DNA from: Xiphias gladius
Taxonomy: Eukaryota > Chordata > Actinopteri > Istiophoriformes > Xiphiidae
Reading direction: 5' to 3'
DNA: 64,000 bases
Assembly: GCF_016859285.1 (NCBI RefSeq)
Contig: NC_053420.1
Coordinates: forward strand, 6,865,501 to 6,929,500
The translations under genes and the position numbers were made by a program. Shown here in pieces: positions 23,097 through 35,650 of this stretch. The notes below the pieces were generated by a model, which was given only the letters and a program-made list of their open reading frames with translations, was not told the DNA's origin and made no database searches. Numbering within the stretch: position 1 is the first letter of the stretch; every line of letters starts with the position of its first letter.

Positions 23097-25166
23097 ACGT
23101 ACCGACAGCATCAACCCCAAGTTGATGCAGCAGTCTGGCCTCAGCAATGGTTTCAAAGGTTGGCCCTCCCACCATGGCGTACACGCCTTCCTGCATGAGG
23201 CTGGCCACGCCCAGCTGCTTGGCGATCTCCATCGCTAGGCAACGGAGACCTTTGTCATAGCAACCTGACATGGCCGGGAAACGAGGTCCGAACCTGTAAA
23301 CAACAAACAACATACAACACGATCAATAACTGAAACGAAACTGTCAACCGCAATAAAATGGCAGTATCAACACTTTGTTGCCATGACAACTGAGTTAAAA
23401 CACAAGCGTGTGTCATCACAATATGATCGCAATAGTCACACAAGAATAAATAAGATAAAGACACGTGACAGTGATGAAAACACAAACAACACATGTGTAG
23501 ACAGTGTCTGTCTTACTTGTCGTCGTTGGGTCCACTCAGCGGGTTCAGACCGACCAGTCCGGGGAAGTTGATGTGGTCTTTGATGATCATGATGTCACCA
23601 GGCTGGAGGTCGTCGGCCAGTGATCCGGCCGCGTTGGTCACAATCAGAGTTTCCACCCCCAACAGCTTGAAGACCCGAACGGGAAATGTGGTCTGACAGA
23701 CAGACAGACAGACAGACAGGAACGAATCTCGTCATGACCTTGGTAGTCATTTGCCTCTTTAACAGCAGAAGCTCCCTGTAAAGGTTTTTTTCAGGCACTT
23801 TGTTCCTTGAGTTGAAGCTCTCAGGCCACGTCGCCTTACATCTACGTGATCTTCCAATCAAATTACTTCACTGTAAATGCTGAAGAGTGAGCTGTTTTTA
23901 CCCTGAGTGCAGCCTTCCAGGTACAACTTCCCTTTAGGCCTTTGTATAAAAAAAAAAAAAAAAAAAAACCTGCCTCATTTTCCGTGATTGGCAGACCTAA
24001 ACCGCGACCACTGTCCCAGCCTTAAACTGTGATCAAATTTCAAATAAGTGGAAAAATCTTCTGATGTGTCAGAGGTTTAAAAAGGATCAAGAAAGAAGAG
24101 CACCTCTCGAGTCCGTGTTAACTTAGGGGCAAACTGGGCAACTGGTACAGGGTCACAGACCCTTTGAGGCACCACATGCCCCGGGTTAACCGTGAGGCAA
24201 TTAGCTGTGGTTTGTTTGGTAATATACACTAAATCACAATATAAACTGAAATGCTAAGGGCCTTTAAGTATAAGTCTGATGATACTCTATTAATTTCGTT
24301 GTTGTTATCATGGAAACAAATCCCATATGTAGACTAAAACCAACAGTGAACTGATCTACTAACAGGCACTGTCTCTGTATCCACAGCCTGATATATCTTG
24401 TTCCTCTGTGCCACACAGCCCCATCGTTGTCTAACAACTATTAAAAACGCATCGGTGAGCCACACTGTTGCACTGGGGGACATGTTCCTCCATTACCATG
24501 TACTCAAACACACCGTAGTTTATTCTGACTCGGTCCCACACACACAGCACCCCGCTGCTGTAAACACTCTCTAGCATCAAAACGTGGATTAATCCGCCAA
24601 TGAAAATAGTCCCCAACAAATGCTCCTGTTCAAGTAACGATTGTTAAAAACCACACTGACCAGCTGTTTTAGGAAATTAATGAGCCTTTTTAAGAAAATG
24701 AAATTATATACTGTATTTGTGAGCTTGTTTTAAAGATTTACAGCTTCCAGCCTGATGATTATCAAACTAACTTCAAGTTATTGACGATCAGACCAACTTT
24801 TTGTTTTCAAGATTTTAAGTTTTAAGTTTTTTTAAGATTTAACAGGGGTCTACGGGTCGTTTTTGCTCCAGGGTCTCTATCGGCTGCATGAAATTCATAT
24901 ATCTGGCAAAAGAATGTTTTAAAAATCATTTTTAAGAATCTAAAAACAAAAATATCAAAAAAAGTCATATTTATCTGTCATTTTATTTCTAATTCATAGT
25001 AAATTTAAACAACTGGAAAAAGAATCAGAGTTGCCTGTTGATTCAGGAGCAGCTGTGACTTTTAATTTAACTTAATTGTATTTTTGTGTTTGCTCAGCAG
25101 TTTTGTTGAGAAGGAGCTTTTATACAGCGCCACCTGGAGGACAATCAGATATTCTCAGCATAGTAC

Positions 25167-25225
<59 letters not shown>

Positions 25226-28200
25226 CTGTGTGTGAAGGAAACAATAGCAGCATTGAACAGTCTGCTGAAAGGCTGCATGTGACCGAACCCATGCATGACC
25301 TAAGCTGGGTTATCACACACAAACACTGCTGATTATAGTCATATGTGTTTTGCATCAAGGTTAAGGGTTACGGTTTGTGTGTGTCTTCTGTTTCCTATTA
25401 AATTTTATTTGTATCTATTGCTTGTGGCTCTGTATGTATTTTTTTTTTAATGTCAGTTAAATGTGGGAAAACTCTGAAATGGTGCATTCATGTGCAGTTT
25501 TGCAGTCTGGGAAAATAACTTTTCCCCTATCAGAAATGGGTTTGTGAAAGTAACACAGTTTTATAGTTTTTGTTTCCGAACACAAAACCAATACAATAAA
25601 TTCTTACCATCCGGAAACACTGAACTTTGTGGCCTATACTTTTATTTATGAGGACAAAAACAGAGTTGTAGTCCTTCCGAGTGAGAACATTTTTCATAAA
25701 GCGAGGACATTTTCTGAGGGTTTTTAGATTGCTCAGGTTTGGAATAAAGGTTTAGGACTCAAGGAAAGGATTAGGTCAGTGAGGATTCTCGCAAGTACAG
25801 TACAGCTTTGTTTGTGTGTTTGCGTGTGTGTGTACCTTGCAGAGTGAGTGTCCTTCGTACATGTGGAAGCGACCCTGCATGCACACACACGTCTTCCCCT
25901 TCAGTTCCCCGAACACAAGTCGACCTGCGTGGCCCTGCACTGCAACACAAACACACCTGTGAATCAGACAGCTTCGGGGTTGTTGGAACGTGGAACTTGT
26001 CTTTCTTCCGATGGAGCTAGGCTAGCGGTTTCCCCCTGCTCCCAGTCTTTGCGCTAACCTGGGCCTAACACATCCCGACAGTTGCTATTCACGCAATGCC
26101 GTAATCAGTTTCATCTTTAAATGGTACCGCAGTGCCGGGCACATCCCCTTACAAATGAAGCCAGATTTCAACCCCATCGTTGTTGCCCCCCTAGTCACTG
26201 TAGAATCAGGGAGAATTTCCTACAGATCCGCTGTGGTCTGAAAGTCAGCTTTCCCAGTCGATTAACAAACTGGCTGCTCGGCAACTGGATGATTTTGGCC
26301 GGCTGTCTTTGAGCAGTTTTGTGTGAGCCCAGGTTAATAATGATATAATAATAAAATTTATTCATGAAACACTTTTCCAAAACGGAGTTACAAGGTGCTT
26401 TACATAGGAGAATCCAGATTTTAAAAAAAAAATTCAGCACAATAAAATTAAATAAAATCAGGTCTCTAAAAGTAAAGAGGACACATAAGATCCCAACAAG
26501 GTATATAAATAATGAATTAAGATTTAAAAGGGTGAAATAATCAATTAGAAAAGATAAAACATATTGGAAACTTAAGAAAAATGATGATATGCACACTGTG
26601 CTTTTGAGGACTAAGAGCACAAACAATTTGTGAATTGAACACAGATGATTAATTGAAAATTGAACATATATTTACTGTAGTTGGTGTTAATTAGTTTTGT
26701 CTGTTCAGTAGAAAAACAGTGGGGCTCTAATCGTGTATTTGGACTCTACTACATGAATTTATAGGTGTACAGAAAGTACTTAGAGTCTCCGAATTTATGC
26801 ACCACAACGCTGACTGTAATGAAACAACTGTGATGGGATTTGCTCTGTCTTGAATCCAGGCTTTTCAAGCAGTAGTGTCAGGTGTGCGTGGCCCAAATCA
26901 GGAGCCCCATCCCGCAGAAAAACTGGCGGCACACTGACGAAAAAAATAGAAGAGCCTCTTCCACCTTTCTGTGAGTGTGCGGCCAATTTTTCTGCGAGAC
27001 GGGATAATCAATAGGTGAAACTCTTTAAAATATCCTGAAATATAAGATTTGATTTGCAGAAAGATGTAGATGTGAATAAACATGTAGTAAACAGCTCTGT
27101 GCTATCAGCTTTGAACTAGAATAATGTAGATGCTTTGTCGGTCGGTAATAGAATGACTGAGATGAAACTTTTTTTTTTTTTTGGTCTTATCCAGAGTACC
27201 TGTGCTCTGGGGGAAGCCCGGTATGTCAGAGTAAGCGAAGGAGTCCTGACACTTGAGGGTGTCGGCGAGCATGCCCAGTCCGGACCCGCAGATGATCGCC
27301 ACCTGGGGGCGGTGCTTCGTCTGGGACATCAGCCAGTCAGCGGTTTTCTGGTATTCGTCATGACTGCGGACCAGAACAGGAGAGGAGTAAAATCGGTGGG
27401 GTTTTTTTTGTTATTTAAAGAAACGACTTGTCATCAAGTGACTTGCACTGCGGCTGTTTTCCGCTGCTCGTTAATCAGTGTAGCCTCGTGCAGCCGCATG
27501 TGTGTTGGCGCTCTCTCTCCGCTCGTGTCCGGTCAGGTCAACCGCACTCTGAACCAGGTCCGTTTGTTCTCAGGGGGGTTGTTGTCCCCCCCCCCCCAGA
27601 CCAGGTGAGACTGTTGTCGGGTCGCCTTTGGCGTCCGGCCGCTTTTGAGATGCAAAATGAGTTTATCCACGTGGGATTCGGTTTCAGATCAAGTCCGGAG
27701 ACCTCTACTATAAAGCCCAACAGAGGAGGGGGGGAATAATTAATCAATTAAATAATTGATTTCTACTTCTGGATTACAATTCGCAGCAAGCACCTTATTG
27801 TTAAATACATAGTGAAATGAAAAAAAAAAATATTTTCAAAGTTCTGCCATTTATCTCTTGCTGTGCTAAATATGTGTCCGAAACATCATCTGGTAAAAAC
27901 TTTGTTTACGTTTCCTAAGAATATGGTTGCGGTCTGACTAATCAATTTCACCTTCCTCCTCCTCCTCCTCCTCCTGATCGAACGACAGGAGTGAGCGCTG
28001 CATCTCTCTACAACTCTGTCTGTTCACGCCCTATCTGCTAATGGTCCAGTCGCATCAGAAAGACTTTATTTAAATCTGTCCCATGACAAAACAAGGCCCA
28101 CATACTCTGTTGGAATCGGAACTTTGTCACTACTGACGATACGGATGCTCTGATGGCCGACGCTTGTGAGCTACCAGGCAACGTAAAGGCCTAACTTAAA

Positions 28201-29416
28201 GGAAACGAGTCCTACATTAGTATTTTTTAAATTTTTTTTTTTTTTTTAACTGGTGATGATAACATTTTATTCACCAAGACGATAATGGCACGAGAGGCCA
28301 GACAGGTTTTTAAACAAAACCTCGAGTTCAACCATATTAGCCCCAATAAGCTGATGAAGAAAATTAGGGCACCAAAGGCACCAAACATGTTCTTTCCAAC
28401 GGGAGGACACGTTTCATTTCAGGCAAGCCGACGCTGAAGATTATACTTTCCAGAAACCCGATTTAACATTCAGGACTTTGAGCCAGCTCACTTTCTGATT
28501 CTGGATCCGTTTGGGAGCTGTTCAGTAACCGTGGCGACACACTCTGGACACATTCTACTCCATAGCAACAGCGGCCGAGGCACATGGGTACCGCAGAATT
28601 CAGTCCATTTCGCCGAACTGTCAGAAAAGTACCTGAATTTCTCAGAAACAAAGCTGAAATGATCCAAGCTGACAGCCGTAGTACGCTAAACTACCCCTGA
28701 GTAGCCCCGAGTTTCTGTGTTGACAAAAACCGATGATATCATTAAAAGGAAATTTTGAAATGAGAGTTTACAGTGGGTAAAAATACTCGAATCGTGCCGA
28801 ACGGGTACAAAAAATACTCGGTAGTATAATTTATTTCTCCCGTCCTCCAAAATGCCTAATTGTTACTCCCTCGTTTCCCACAGTCCAACAGCATTTCCTT
28901 CCGCTGTAACTGCATGCGAGTACCAGTGGCAACCGTTCCATCCATTCACACAACTAAATTACACTGTAAATTCCAGGCTACAGAGGGTCAGTCGAGTCTT
29001 GGGGTCAGTACCCCAACCAGGGGGTCGCAGGACAAATCTGAGGGGGGTCACAGGCTGATTAACAGAACAGGAAAGCAGAAAAAATGAACTATTATAATTA
29101 TTTTTGAAAGCCATCGTCTAACCTTTGATTTTGTTTCTCTCAACAATTTTACCTTTTCAGGCCAGAAAATGTTTGCTTGAACCGGTCATAGCAGAAATGA
29201 TGCAATGATGAGGGGTCAAAAGTAGACACTGCTTTGTTTTAAGGAGTCACAAGCCAAACGTTTTAGTAAAAAAAAAAGGTCACATATACAGAAAGAAAGC
29301 TGTTTATGTTACTAATAACACAACAATAAAGCAATAAAACATATATTTGTTATACAAAGACATAAGACAGATGTAAAATACGTGTTTCCTTACCTGATCT
29401 CTTCTCTGCTGTGCAT
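21263..29416 (-). CDS. pnp: Purine nucleoside phosphorylase (seven exons)
   Basis: Exons in transcript order are 29394-29416, 27200-27363, 25836-25939, 23517-23692, 23103-23293, 21833-21912 and 21263-21409. They sum to 885 bases, 294 residues plus stop (human PNP 289), all GT-AG and in phase. PNP is a cytosolic trimer that splits inosine and guanosine with phosphate to free base and ribose-1-phosphate in purine salvage. Active-site residues sit at human position +2: S35 in GSGLG, R86, H88 and Y90 in RFHMY, A118, F161, F202, E203 in GPTFET, M221-S222, N245 in TNK, and H259 in NHE. This marks a 6-oxopurine-type trimeric PNP. The start has G at -3 and the first exon holds only eight codons. Fish have several pnp paralogues (some used for guanine pigment in iridophores); I cannot say which one this is. 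The sixth intron holds decoy copies of the last exon. Confidence 0.95.
21451..21695 (-). repeat. Three partial copies of the last pnp exon with acceptor
   Basis: A 50-bp block covering the real intron end and the first ~34 bases of the last pnp exon (21376-21425) recurs at 21451-21500, 21561-21610 and about 21650-21695, with (ATCA)n between. Each copy keeps an AG at the acceptor position (CAG in two, GAG in one). Read from there, each encodes a variant of the KSYEDSDSV block, then stops within about 14 codons, before the catalytic NHE. Confidence 0.85.
23071..23096. repeat. (TG)n microsatellite against the pnp exon 5 donor
   Basis: In the pnp transcript this is a CA-repeat starting about five bases after the donor GTACGT at 23102. 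Confidence 0.9.
25170..25224. repeat. (TG)n microsatellite in the third pnp intron
   Basis: About 27 TG units with one CCTG interruption at its end. The frames around it are repeat artefacts. Confidence 0.95.
27364..29393. other. First pnp intron
   Basis: About 2 kb without another gene. It has short homopolymers (a C-run at about 27587-27597, T-runs near 28224-28248), a (CTC)n run at about 27954-27974, and otherwise unique-looking sequence. Frames such as 27135-27608 overlap the second pnp exon on the wrong strand. Confidence 0.5.
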
Positions 29417-29510
29417 GACGGACGGATGACAGAGGGCTGATGACGAATGCAAAGCAGAACCGATGTGTGCGCGTGTTTCAATGAGCAGCCTCAGTCACTA
29501 ACTGCGTCTG

Positions 29511-29522
29511 TGTTTGTGTGTT

Positions 29523-29574
<52 letters not shown>
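29511..29574. repeat. (TG)n microsatellite just upstream of the pnp start codon
   Basis: An interrupted TG tract about 95-160 bases upstream of the pnp ATG. In the transcript direction it is a CA tract, either in the 5' UTR or between promoter and leader. Confidence 0.9.
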
Positions 29575-29576
<2 letters not shown>

Positions 29577-29654
29577 AATGTTTGTATTTGATGGAGGAAC
29601 AGTCAGAGTGCGGCCAGTTGATGCCAATCGGCCTAGATATTCACTGGTCACATG

Positions 29655-29705
29655 CTCCTGATTGGTCAACAACCCCTTCATTCACCGGCAGCAGCCAATG
29701 GAGCC
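29655..29705 (-). promoter_or_regulatory. pnp: Likely pnp promoter with two CCAAT boxes
   Basis: Plus-strand 'tgattggtcaac' near 29659 gives CCAAT on the minus strand. Plus-strand 'agccaatggag' near 29694 gives an inverted one. They are about 35 bases apart and roughly 250-290 bases upstream of the pnp start codon. Paired CCAAT boxes (NF-Y) are typical of TATA-less housekeeping promoters. The start site itself is not visible. Confidence 0.35.
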
Positions 29706-30639
29706 ACAGTGTTGTAGAAATGTTTGTGCGCATGCACATTTTGGGATTCCTGTCTGAACTGGAATGTGTGTTTTTTTTGCTTTTTTTTAAAAAAAATTTT
29801 CGATTGTGTAAGCAGGATCTGGTTTTTCGTCATGCCCCCGCCGTTAGTAATGTAAATTCACTTCAGTCTTAATTCACTCTAACTCTGATCCTGAGGCCCA
29901 GCACACACACCCCCCCACACACACACAAACACACGCACACACACACACACCCGCACACAGAGCTGTCACACAGCTGTGACTGGGTTGTGACCTCCAAACA
30001 CACACACACTAATACAGTCAGACTTCAGCTTTATGCACAGCTAGAATGGAAAGTTATAGGGGGGGGAGGGGAGGACAAATATTTACATGCACACACAGAG
30101 TGCAGTGTTTATTGAAACTGCAATATGAACATTTTGAGAAAACAAACACACGGACAAACATGGACCTGAATCTGAACAGGTGTTATTTCAGGTCACCGTT
30201 TCATTCACCGAGGCAACAGTGAGAGCTAAATTAGCACCAAGCTAACAAGTACACCATTATCCTGTAGTATAATGATCTTTCTTTTTTAGGACGTGAAATT
30301 AGGGCTGACCGATTTGAGGGAATTTTCGATAAAATAAACACCAGTCCTGTGTTTATGGTCAAGTATTAAATGCGATGGATTTAGATCAACCAAATTTACA
30401 AACATGTCATGTTTCTTTATGAACAGAATCAGATGGAGAAATAATACAGATTGTTGTAGTTCGAGTCCCCCAGGGCTCAAACCAGGCGATCAGAGAAAAG
30501 TCAGCTTCTGCCTAGCTGCCATTTTTTGAAATATTACATTAGTGGTTCATTTAAACCTGCAGTTAAGGATACTTTTGGCTACTTGGCAGCACAATCGGCA
30601 GTTACACAGCAACATCATTATTCATTTGGATATGCGTTT

Positions 30640-30990
30640 CTGGCCACCTGATGAATAGCCGGCTTTTCAGCTGCGAAATGCTCCGCTGTGTTCAGCGGCT
30701 GGTCTCTAACTTCGTCTCCGTACTGTTTGGTGCAGTGTACGGTGGCTTTCCAGAGCCCTTTTTCTCCGAAAACAGCTGCCTGCTGCGGCGGAAAGCAACG
30801 CCATGAGAGCGGCGAGGGGGAACCGAAAAACAGTGAGGTTCGCGGGCCGAACAGCTTTACAGTGAGCTCGAGCTCACTATAAAGCTCTTGTAAAGCCGTG
30901 GGGAGCTGCAGCTTCGGGTGATTGATTCCCTGTAGGATCATCAGAACGAGTGACTCCTTTCACGTTGTCATTTGATAAATTGAAAAAAAA
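30640..30990 (+). repeat. Dispersed repeat, family C, copy 2
   Basis: Shares 'aaaacagctgcctgctg', 'ggggagctgcagcttc' and 'acgagtgactcctttcacgt' with the copy at 8215-8475. It is more GC-rich and has better-kept CpGs, so it may be a younger copy. It ends in an A-run at about 30983-31000. Confidence 0.6.
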
Positions 30991-31014
30991 AAAAAAAAAA
31001 AGCCATTGTAGCAG

Positions 31015-31500
31015 CTTTAAAAGGAATAGTTTGACATTCATTTTATTTCCAAGAGTTAGTTGAGAAAATCTACAGCATTCTACTGTGAGGAAAAACATAA
31101 GACTACACGCAGCTGCCAGTTAGCTTAGCTTAGCATAACGACTGGATACGGGGGGAAACATCTAGCATGGCTCTGTCCGGCGGTAACAAAGCCTGCCTAC
31201 CAACACACCTCTAAAGCTCACTAATTTGCTTGTTATATCTTTGTTTAATCCGTACCGCAAAAACAACAGTTAAAAACAACAATTTGCTTTTTAAACTGTG
31301 AATTAAAAACAGACCGGAGAGAAAGACAAGGGCAGCAGCAGAGCAGACGGGCGGACGTCTCGAGCTGTGCTTGTTTTGGCCGACACAGGGGGCTGGCTGC
31401 TCACTATAGCAGCTCCATACCACTCTTCTTCTACCACTAACCACTTGCTTGCCTAGTTTTAGAGAAAACTACGGCGTAAAACTGCACCAGACGCTAGCAG
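31015..31500 (+). repeat. Family Q repeat, copy
   Basis: Contains 'gttagcttagcttagcata', 'acctctaaagctcactaatt' and 'tttgtttaatccgtacc'. It directly follows the family C copy, so the two elements abut. Confidence 0.6.
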
Positions 31501-33147
31501 GTGTCAACTGAATCCACATCAGCGCCACAAGCGTCTTTTCAGGCCAGGAGGTGACCTTGGGTTAGAATCAGGGGTGGGGTTACGGGACGGGAATCGTACT
31601 ACCAGGTGATAGGTAGCTGATCTGTAGGCATACAGTCTACTCGGATGTAGGCTACCATGCGAACTACAAATACTGTGCATCATTTTTAATTTAACACATC
31701 AAACATGCTATTTGTCAAGCAGGCGTCGAGGGCTAATGTTGGCCGCCACTGTAACTTGTTATACAAATTGTAAGAAGAAGTTTTTTTTATTTTTTTTTTG
31801 CTTTAATCCCTGTAGGGAGGGTGAAGAGGAAGGAAAGGAGGACGACTGGATGGAAAGAAGAGTGAAGGAGACAGAGGAGGAAAGGTAAAGAAACGATTGC
31901 CCGCCAATTTATGATTCTAAACGATAAAACACAAAAATGGGGCCAGCGATGGGAATCTGTTAACCAAAGTATATAATTTAATAGTGTACGATTTATTATT
32001 AAAGACCATTTTCACTCAATTTTTAGTTAGTTCCCAGTTTAGTACCCTGTCAGCCCTCACCATAGTTTATTACAGTGTAACTGTTGACATGGTCAAAACG
32101 GCCGAACTGGAAATGTCCCTGGTTTTCATTTCAGAAATCTGGTCACTTCAATATAACCTAACTTTTTTTAGTGTCAAGTTGCTCGAAGAGTTACTCGGCT
32201 AGTGATTCATGGTTAGCCGGTAACAGCAGTTAGCAAGTTACAGAATCTAAGTTTACTTGTAATTTCAACCCAGCCCACCTGATAAGAGCCTGTAGCTAGT
32301 TGACGAGCTTCAGACGAGGCTAAACATCAGACTAGCACATTTGCATTTAGTTTTATTCTTACACACCACAGGACAATTAAAAACGTTTCTAAATCAGCTA
32401 AGTCAAATCTGTCGGCCTGAACGTTGTTAACCTTATCAGGTCAGACTCAGATTCAGAGCTCAATTTAACCAATCAGAACCGAGATGTGGCAGCTTAACCG
32501 GCAGCCGTGTTGTGTCTCATGACCGCTAACACACCGCACATGTTACCCTGTTGCTGTTCCGATTAGCTTCTGCTAATGAGGCTCATGCACATCCGATGGA
32601 TGAGAACCAGAGCTGGACTGGAACCAGGGGAACCAGAGCTGGCCTGGAACCAGACAGACCAGGCAAACCGACAGGAAGTGAACTTATATTGCTCCCTCTT
32701 TGCGGTCAGACCATGCTGTTTTTGTGGAGTCCGTAAGAATGAAAACCCAAAACCAGTACCATCCCTAGATCTGCCCCAGGCAGAGAGCTGATTTTAAAGG
32801 TTTGATTAGTCAGAAATAAACCGAAACTCGTCAAAAGTACAAAATCAGAAAAATCGTTCAAAACTACAAAGCTGAATGGAAAACCAACAGATGACATTTA
32901 GAGGCTACAAGGTTTCATGTGACAATGATGTCTTGCTGTCTGAAGATAAAACAGATTAATGTGTCTGTGTTCTTTATTCAGTCTCTTGTCTTTTAGTTTG
33001 AGATGCACCACTGTGTGTGTGTTGTTTAACAGGAGCCATGTGGAAGCTGGTTAGTTAATGAACAAAACGCAGCTGGTGGTTAGAGACACACCAGCAGACT
33101 GATGTCAAGATATATTGATGAAAAATTTTCATATTTTACATAAAACG

Positions 33148-33164
33148 CACACACACACACACAC

Positions 33165-33250
<86 letters not shown>
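33148..33250. repeat. Compound (CA)n(TA)n microsatellite
   Basis: A CA tract of about 65 bases passes into a TA/TACA tract of about 40 bases. Family P text ('gatggattgccatgaaattt') starts right after it, at about 33268. Confidence 0.95.
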
Positions 33251-33269
33251 TACATATATATATTTTGAT

Positions 33270-33540
33270 GGATTGCCATGAAATTTTATACAGACTTTCA
33301 TGGTTCCCAGACTGACGTTGGTGATCCCTGATTTTTCTCCTGTAGCCATCATGAGATCGAATTTTTTTTTTTTTTTTTTTAATTCTTGTGAAATGCCTCT
33401 ATAGCTATTGGATGGATTGGCAGAAAATTTGGCACAACTCTCCCTATCCCCATCAGGATAAACTGTAATAGCTTTGATGATAACTTAACTTTTCATCAAC
33501 ACCATCAACTTCCAATGTGCCCGATTACCACTGTAGCCGC
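33270..33540 (+). repeat. Family P repeat, copy
   Basis: Contains 'gatggattgccatgaaattt', 'acgttggtgatccctgattt' and 'ctattggatggattggcaga'. A T-run sits inside it at about 33362-33380. Confidence 0.6.
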
Positions 33541-33759
33541 AGCTGCTGCTCCGCTAACGTGCTGCTCACACTTTGCCTTCCGTGTAGACACGGTGCAAGA
33601 CGGTGAACATTAACTTCAATAATTCACTAACGGACTAAGCGCACTCGTAGTCTGGTTAACATTGAAACAAAAGACTCAATTATTGTGTAAATTTTGTGGG
33701 GAAGGGGTAACATCATTGAGTTCATTATAAAGATCAAGGATTTACTGGATCTGAAACAG

Positions 33760-34480
33760 TGGTAATTTCATTAACGAATACTATGGCTAAATATGTTCGT
33801 CAAAGACCTTCTTTCTATGACTAAGACGAGGTGATGACGAGTCATTAAACACTTACTGTGACTATATCAACATGCAGTATCGTGTATGAAAAAAGATGAG
33901 ACTAAAATGTAGTTTAAAAAATAAACACTTTACCAAAACTCTCTATTTTCGTTGATGAAATTACATAATTTAAATGTCCGTCTTTGAATGGCCGCGCTGC
34001 ACGTTTCTCCTCCTGCGCGCTCAAATCACCTCTCTGGTGATTCTGCTCACAAGCAACGCCCCAGCGCACCCATGAGCGCACTGCCGGCGCCGGTGGCCTG
34101 GACCAAGCTATGATCCGATAACCCACAGTGAAGGGAAAACAACACGACGGCAACAAAAACGGGTTGACTTATGGACCCACCTCAAATATATCGCCCTAGA
34201 GAGAAAAAGTGAGTGTATAGTAGTGTCGGCAACACTACAGACTTAATGGTGATCAGTTGGATGAAATCTTACTTGAAAGCAGAAGGTTTGACTAAAATGC
34301 TCATTCTTGGTCCTGACTAAGGCGAGACTGAAATGTCCGGAGTTTCAGTAAATTTAAAACTGATTGAAAATAAAACGGGTGAAGTTGACTGAATATGACT
34401 AAAGCTAACATGGACTTCTGTATCTCAAGACTAAGACTAAAAAAAGACTGAAAATTAATACTAATCTGATTCTAGAAAAT
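33760..34480 (+). mobile_element. Decayed hAT-like element with BED-finger trace
   Basis: The ends carry 'cattaacgaatactatggct' and 'ctaagactaaaaaaagact'. Around 34155-34250 one plus-strand frame reads LWTHLKYIALERKSECIV, which resembles the start of a BED zinc finger in hAT transposases (W/F-x-H/F-K-Y ... K-S-x-C). The rest of the transposase is missing. Assignment rests on this motif and on memory of similar fish repeats. Confidence 0.45.
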
Positions 34481-35279
34481 GCGCTCATTAGAGTGCAGAC
34501 TTCCGCCAAGGCCAATGTCAAACAACATACAACAGACTTCAGTGGAAAAAATTCAAATTCCCAGTTCAAACAAACAAATAAATGCGGGGGATTACGTGAC
34601 TTCCTTGGCAGAGGTAATAATTTCCAGCAGAAATCTGATCATCTTTAAATATTCTTTGCTTCCTGTCCAGGCCTTTAACAGATAAATTTGTGTCATTTGA
34701 CTTTAGGTTTTACAGTCACATGTTGAATTTACTGATATATTCCAGTTTTAGTTTTCTCTGCTGCTCTCTGTTCTGGATGCTGCTGCCTCTGCGTGTTTAA
34801 TGCTCAGCTGAACGCTCGACATTACTGCTTTCCTTCACCTCAGTCAAAATGCGAAAAATGTGACCGCGTCCATTAAAATGTCGTTCACATATCTGGCATT
34901 CTTTGACCTATGTGACCTAAAAGCAGCTGGCCCTGTCCTGCCCACTCTCGTATCCCCGCTGCTTCACCTATGCGAGGGCGGAAAATGCGCAACAGGTACG
35001 TCACACAACACAGTAACACTATCAGTGGGCTCTGCTTTGACACAGGTCAAACTGATGAGTTGAAAACACTCACACACACTGATGTCAGCACAATAACGAG
35101 CCATCAGACCTGAGTGGCAGAGTAGCATAGTTGAAGATAACTGATTTGTCATCTGGGACACTGGACCGTACTTCAGCCATGCGAGCAGCATAACTCTATG
35201 GAAGGCAATTTCAGTCCGCCACGCTTTCACCACTGCAGACTCCAGAAATACCTCAACGTGTATAGGACATGTTGGAAAT

Positions 35280-35650
35280 CCTGCACAAAGAGAGAGGATG
35301 AGTCCTAATGACTTTGGTGATCCCGGGACTTTTTCACCATCCACCATCATGAGGTTGATATTTGTGGTTTAGAGAGAAGTATCTCAGAAATAACTGGACG
35401 TATTACAATGCAGTTTGTTACAGACGTTGGTATTCTTCGTCAACCGTGATCCTACGGCTTTTCAAGCCATGTTTCTTTCAAGTCGGTCTAGAGTCAAGTG
35501 CCCATATGAACAGTGGAACGGGTTTTTGTTGCCGTAATAATTTCTCTCGAATTAACTGGCCATTAAAAGATCCCTTCCTAAAGTGCTTCCGTTGTAATCG
35601 ATGGGGGACTAATCCTCTTCCACCCAGTGGGTGTTTCCTTTAAAAGTCAG
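35280..35650 (+). repeat. Family P fragment joined to a second dispersed repeat
   Basis: Positions 35300-35400 carry 'aatgactttggtgatccc' and 'atcatgaggttgatatttgt' (family P). Positions 35480-35630 carry 'gcccatatgaacagtggaac' and 'tggccattaaaagatccctt', which recur at about 37970-38050. Confidence 0.5.
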
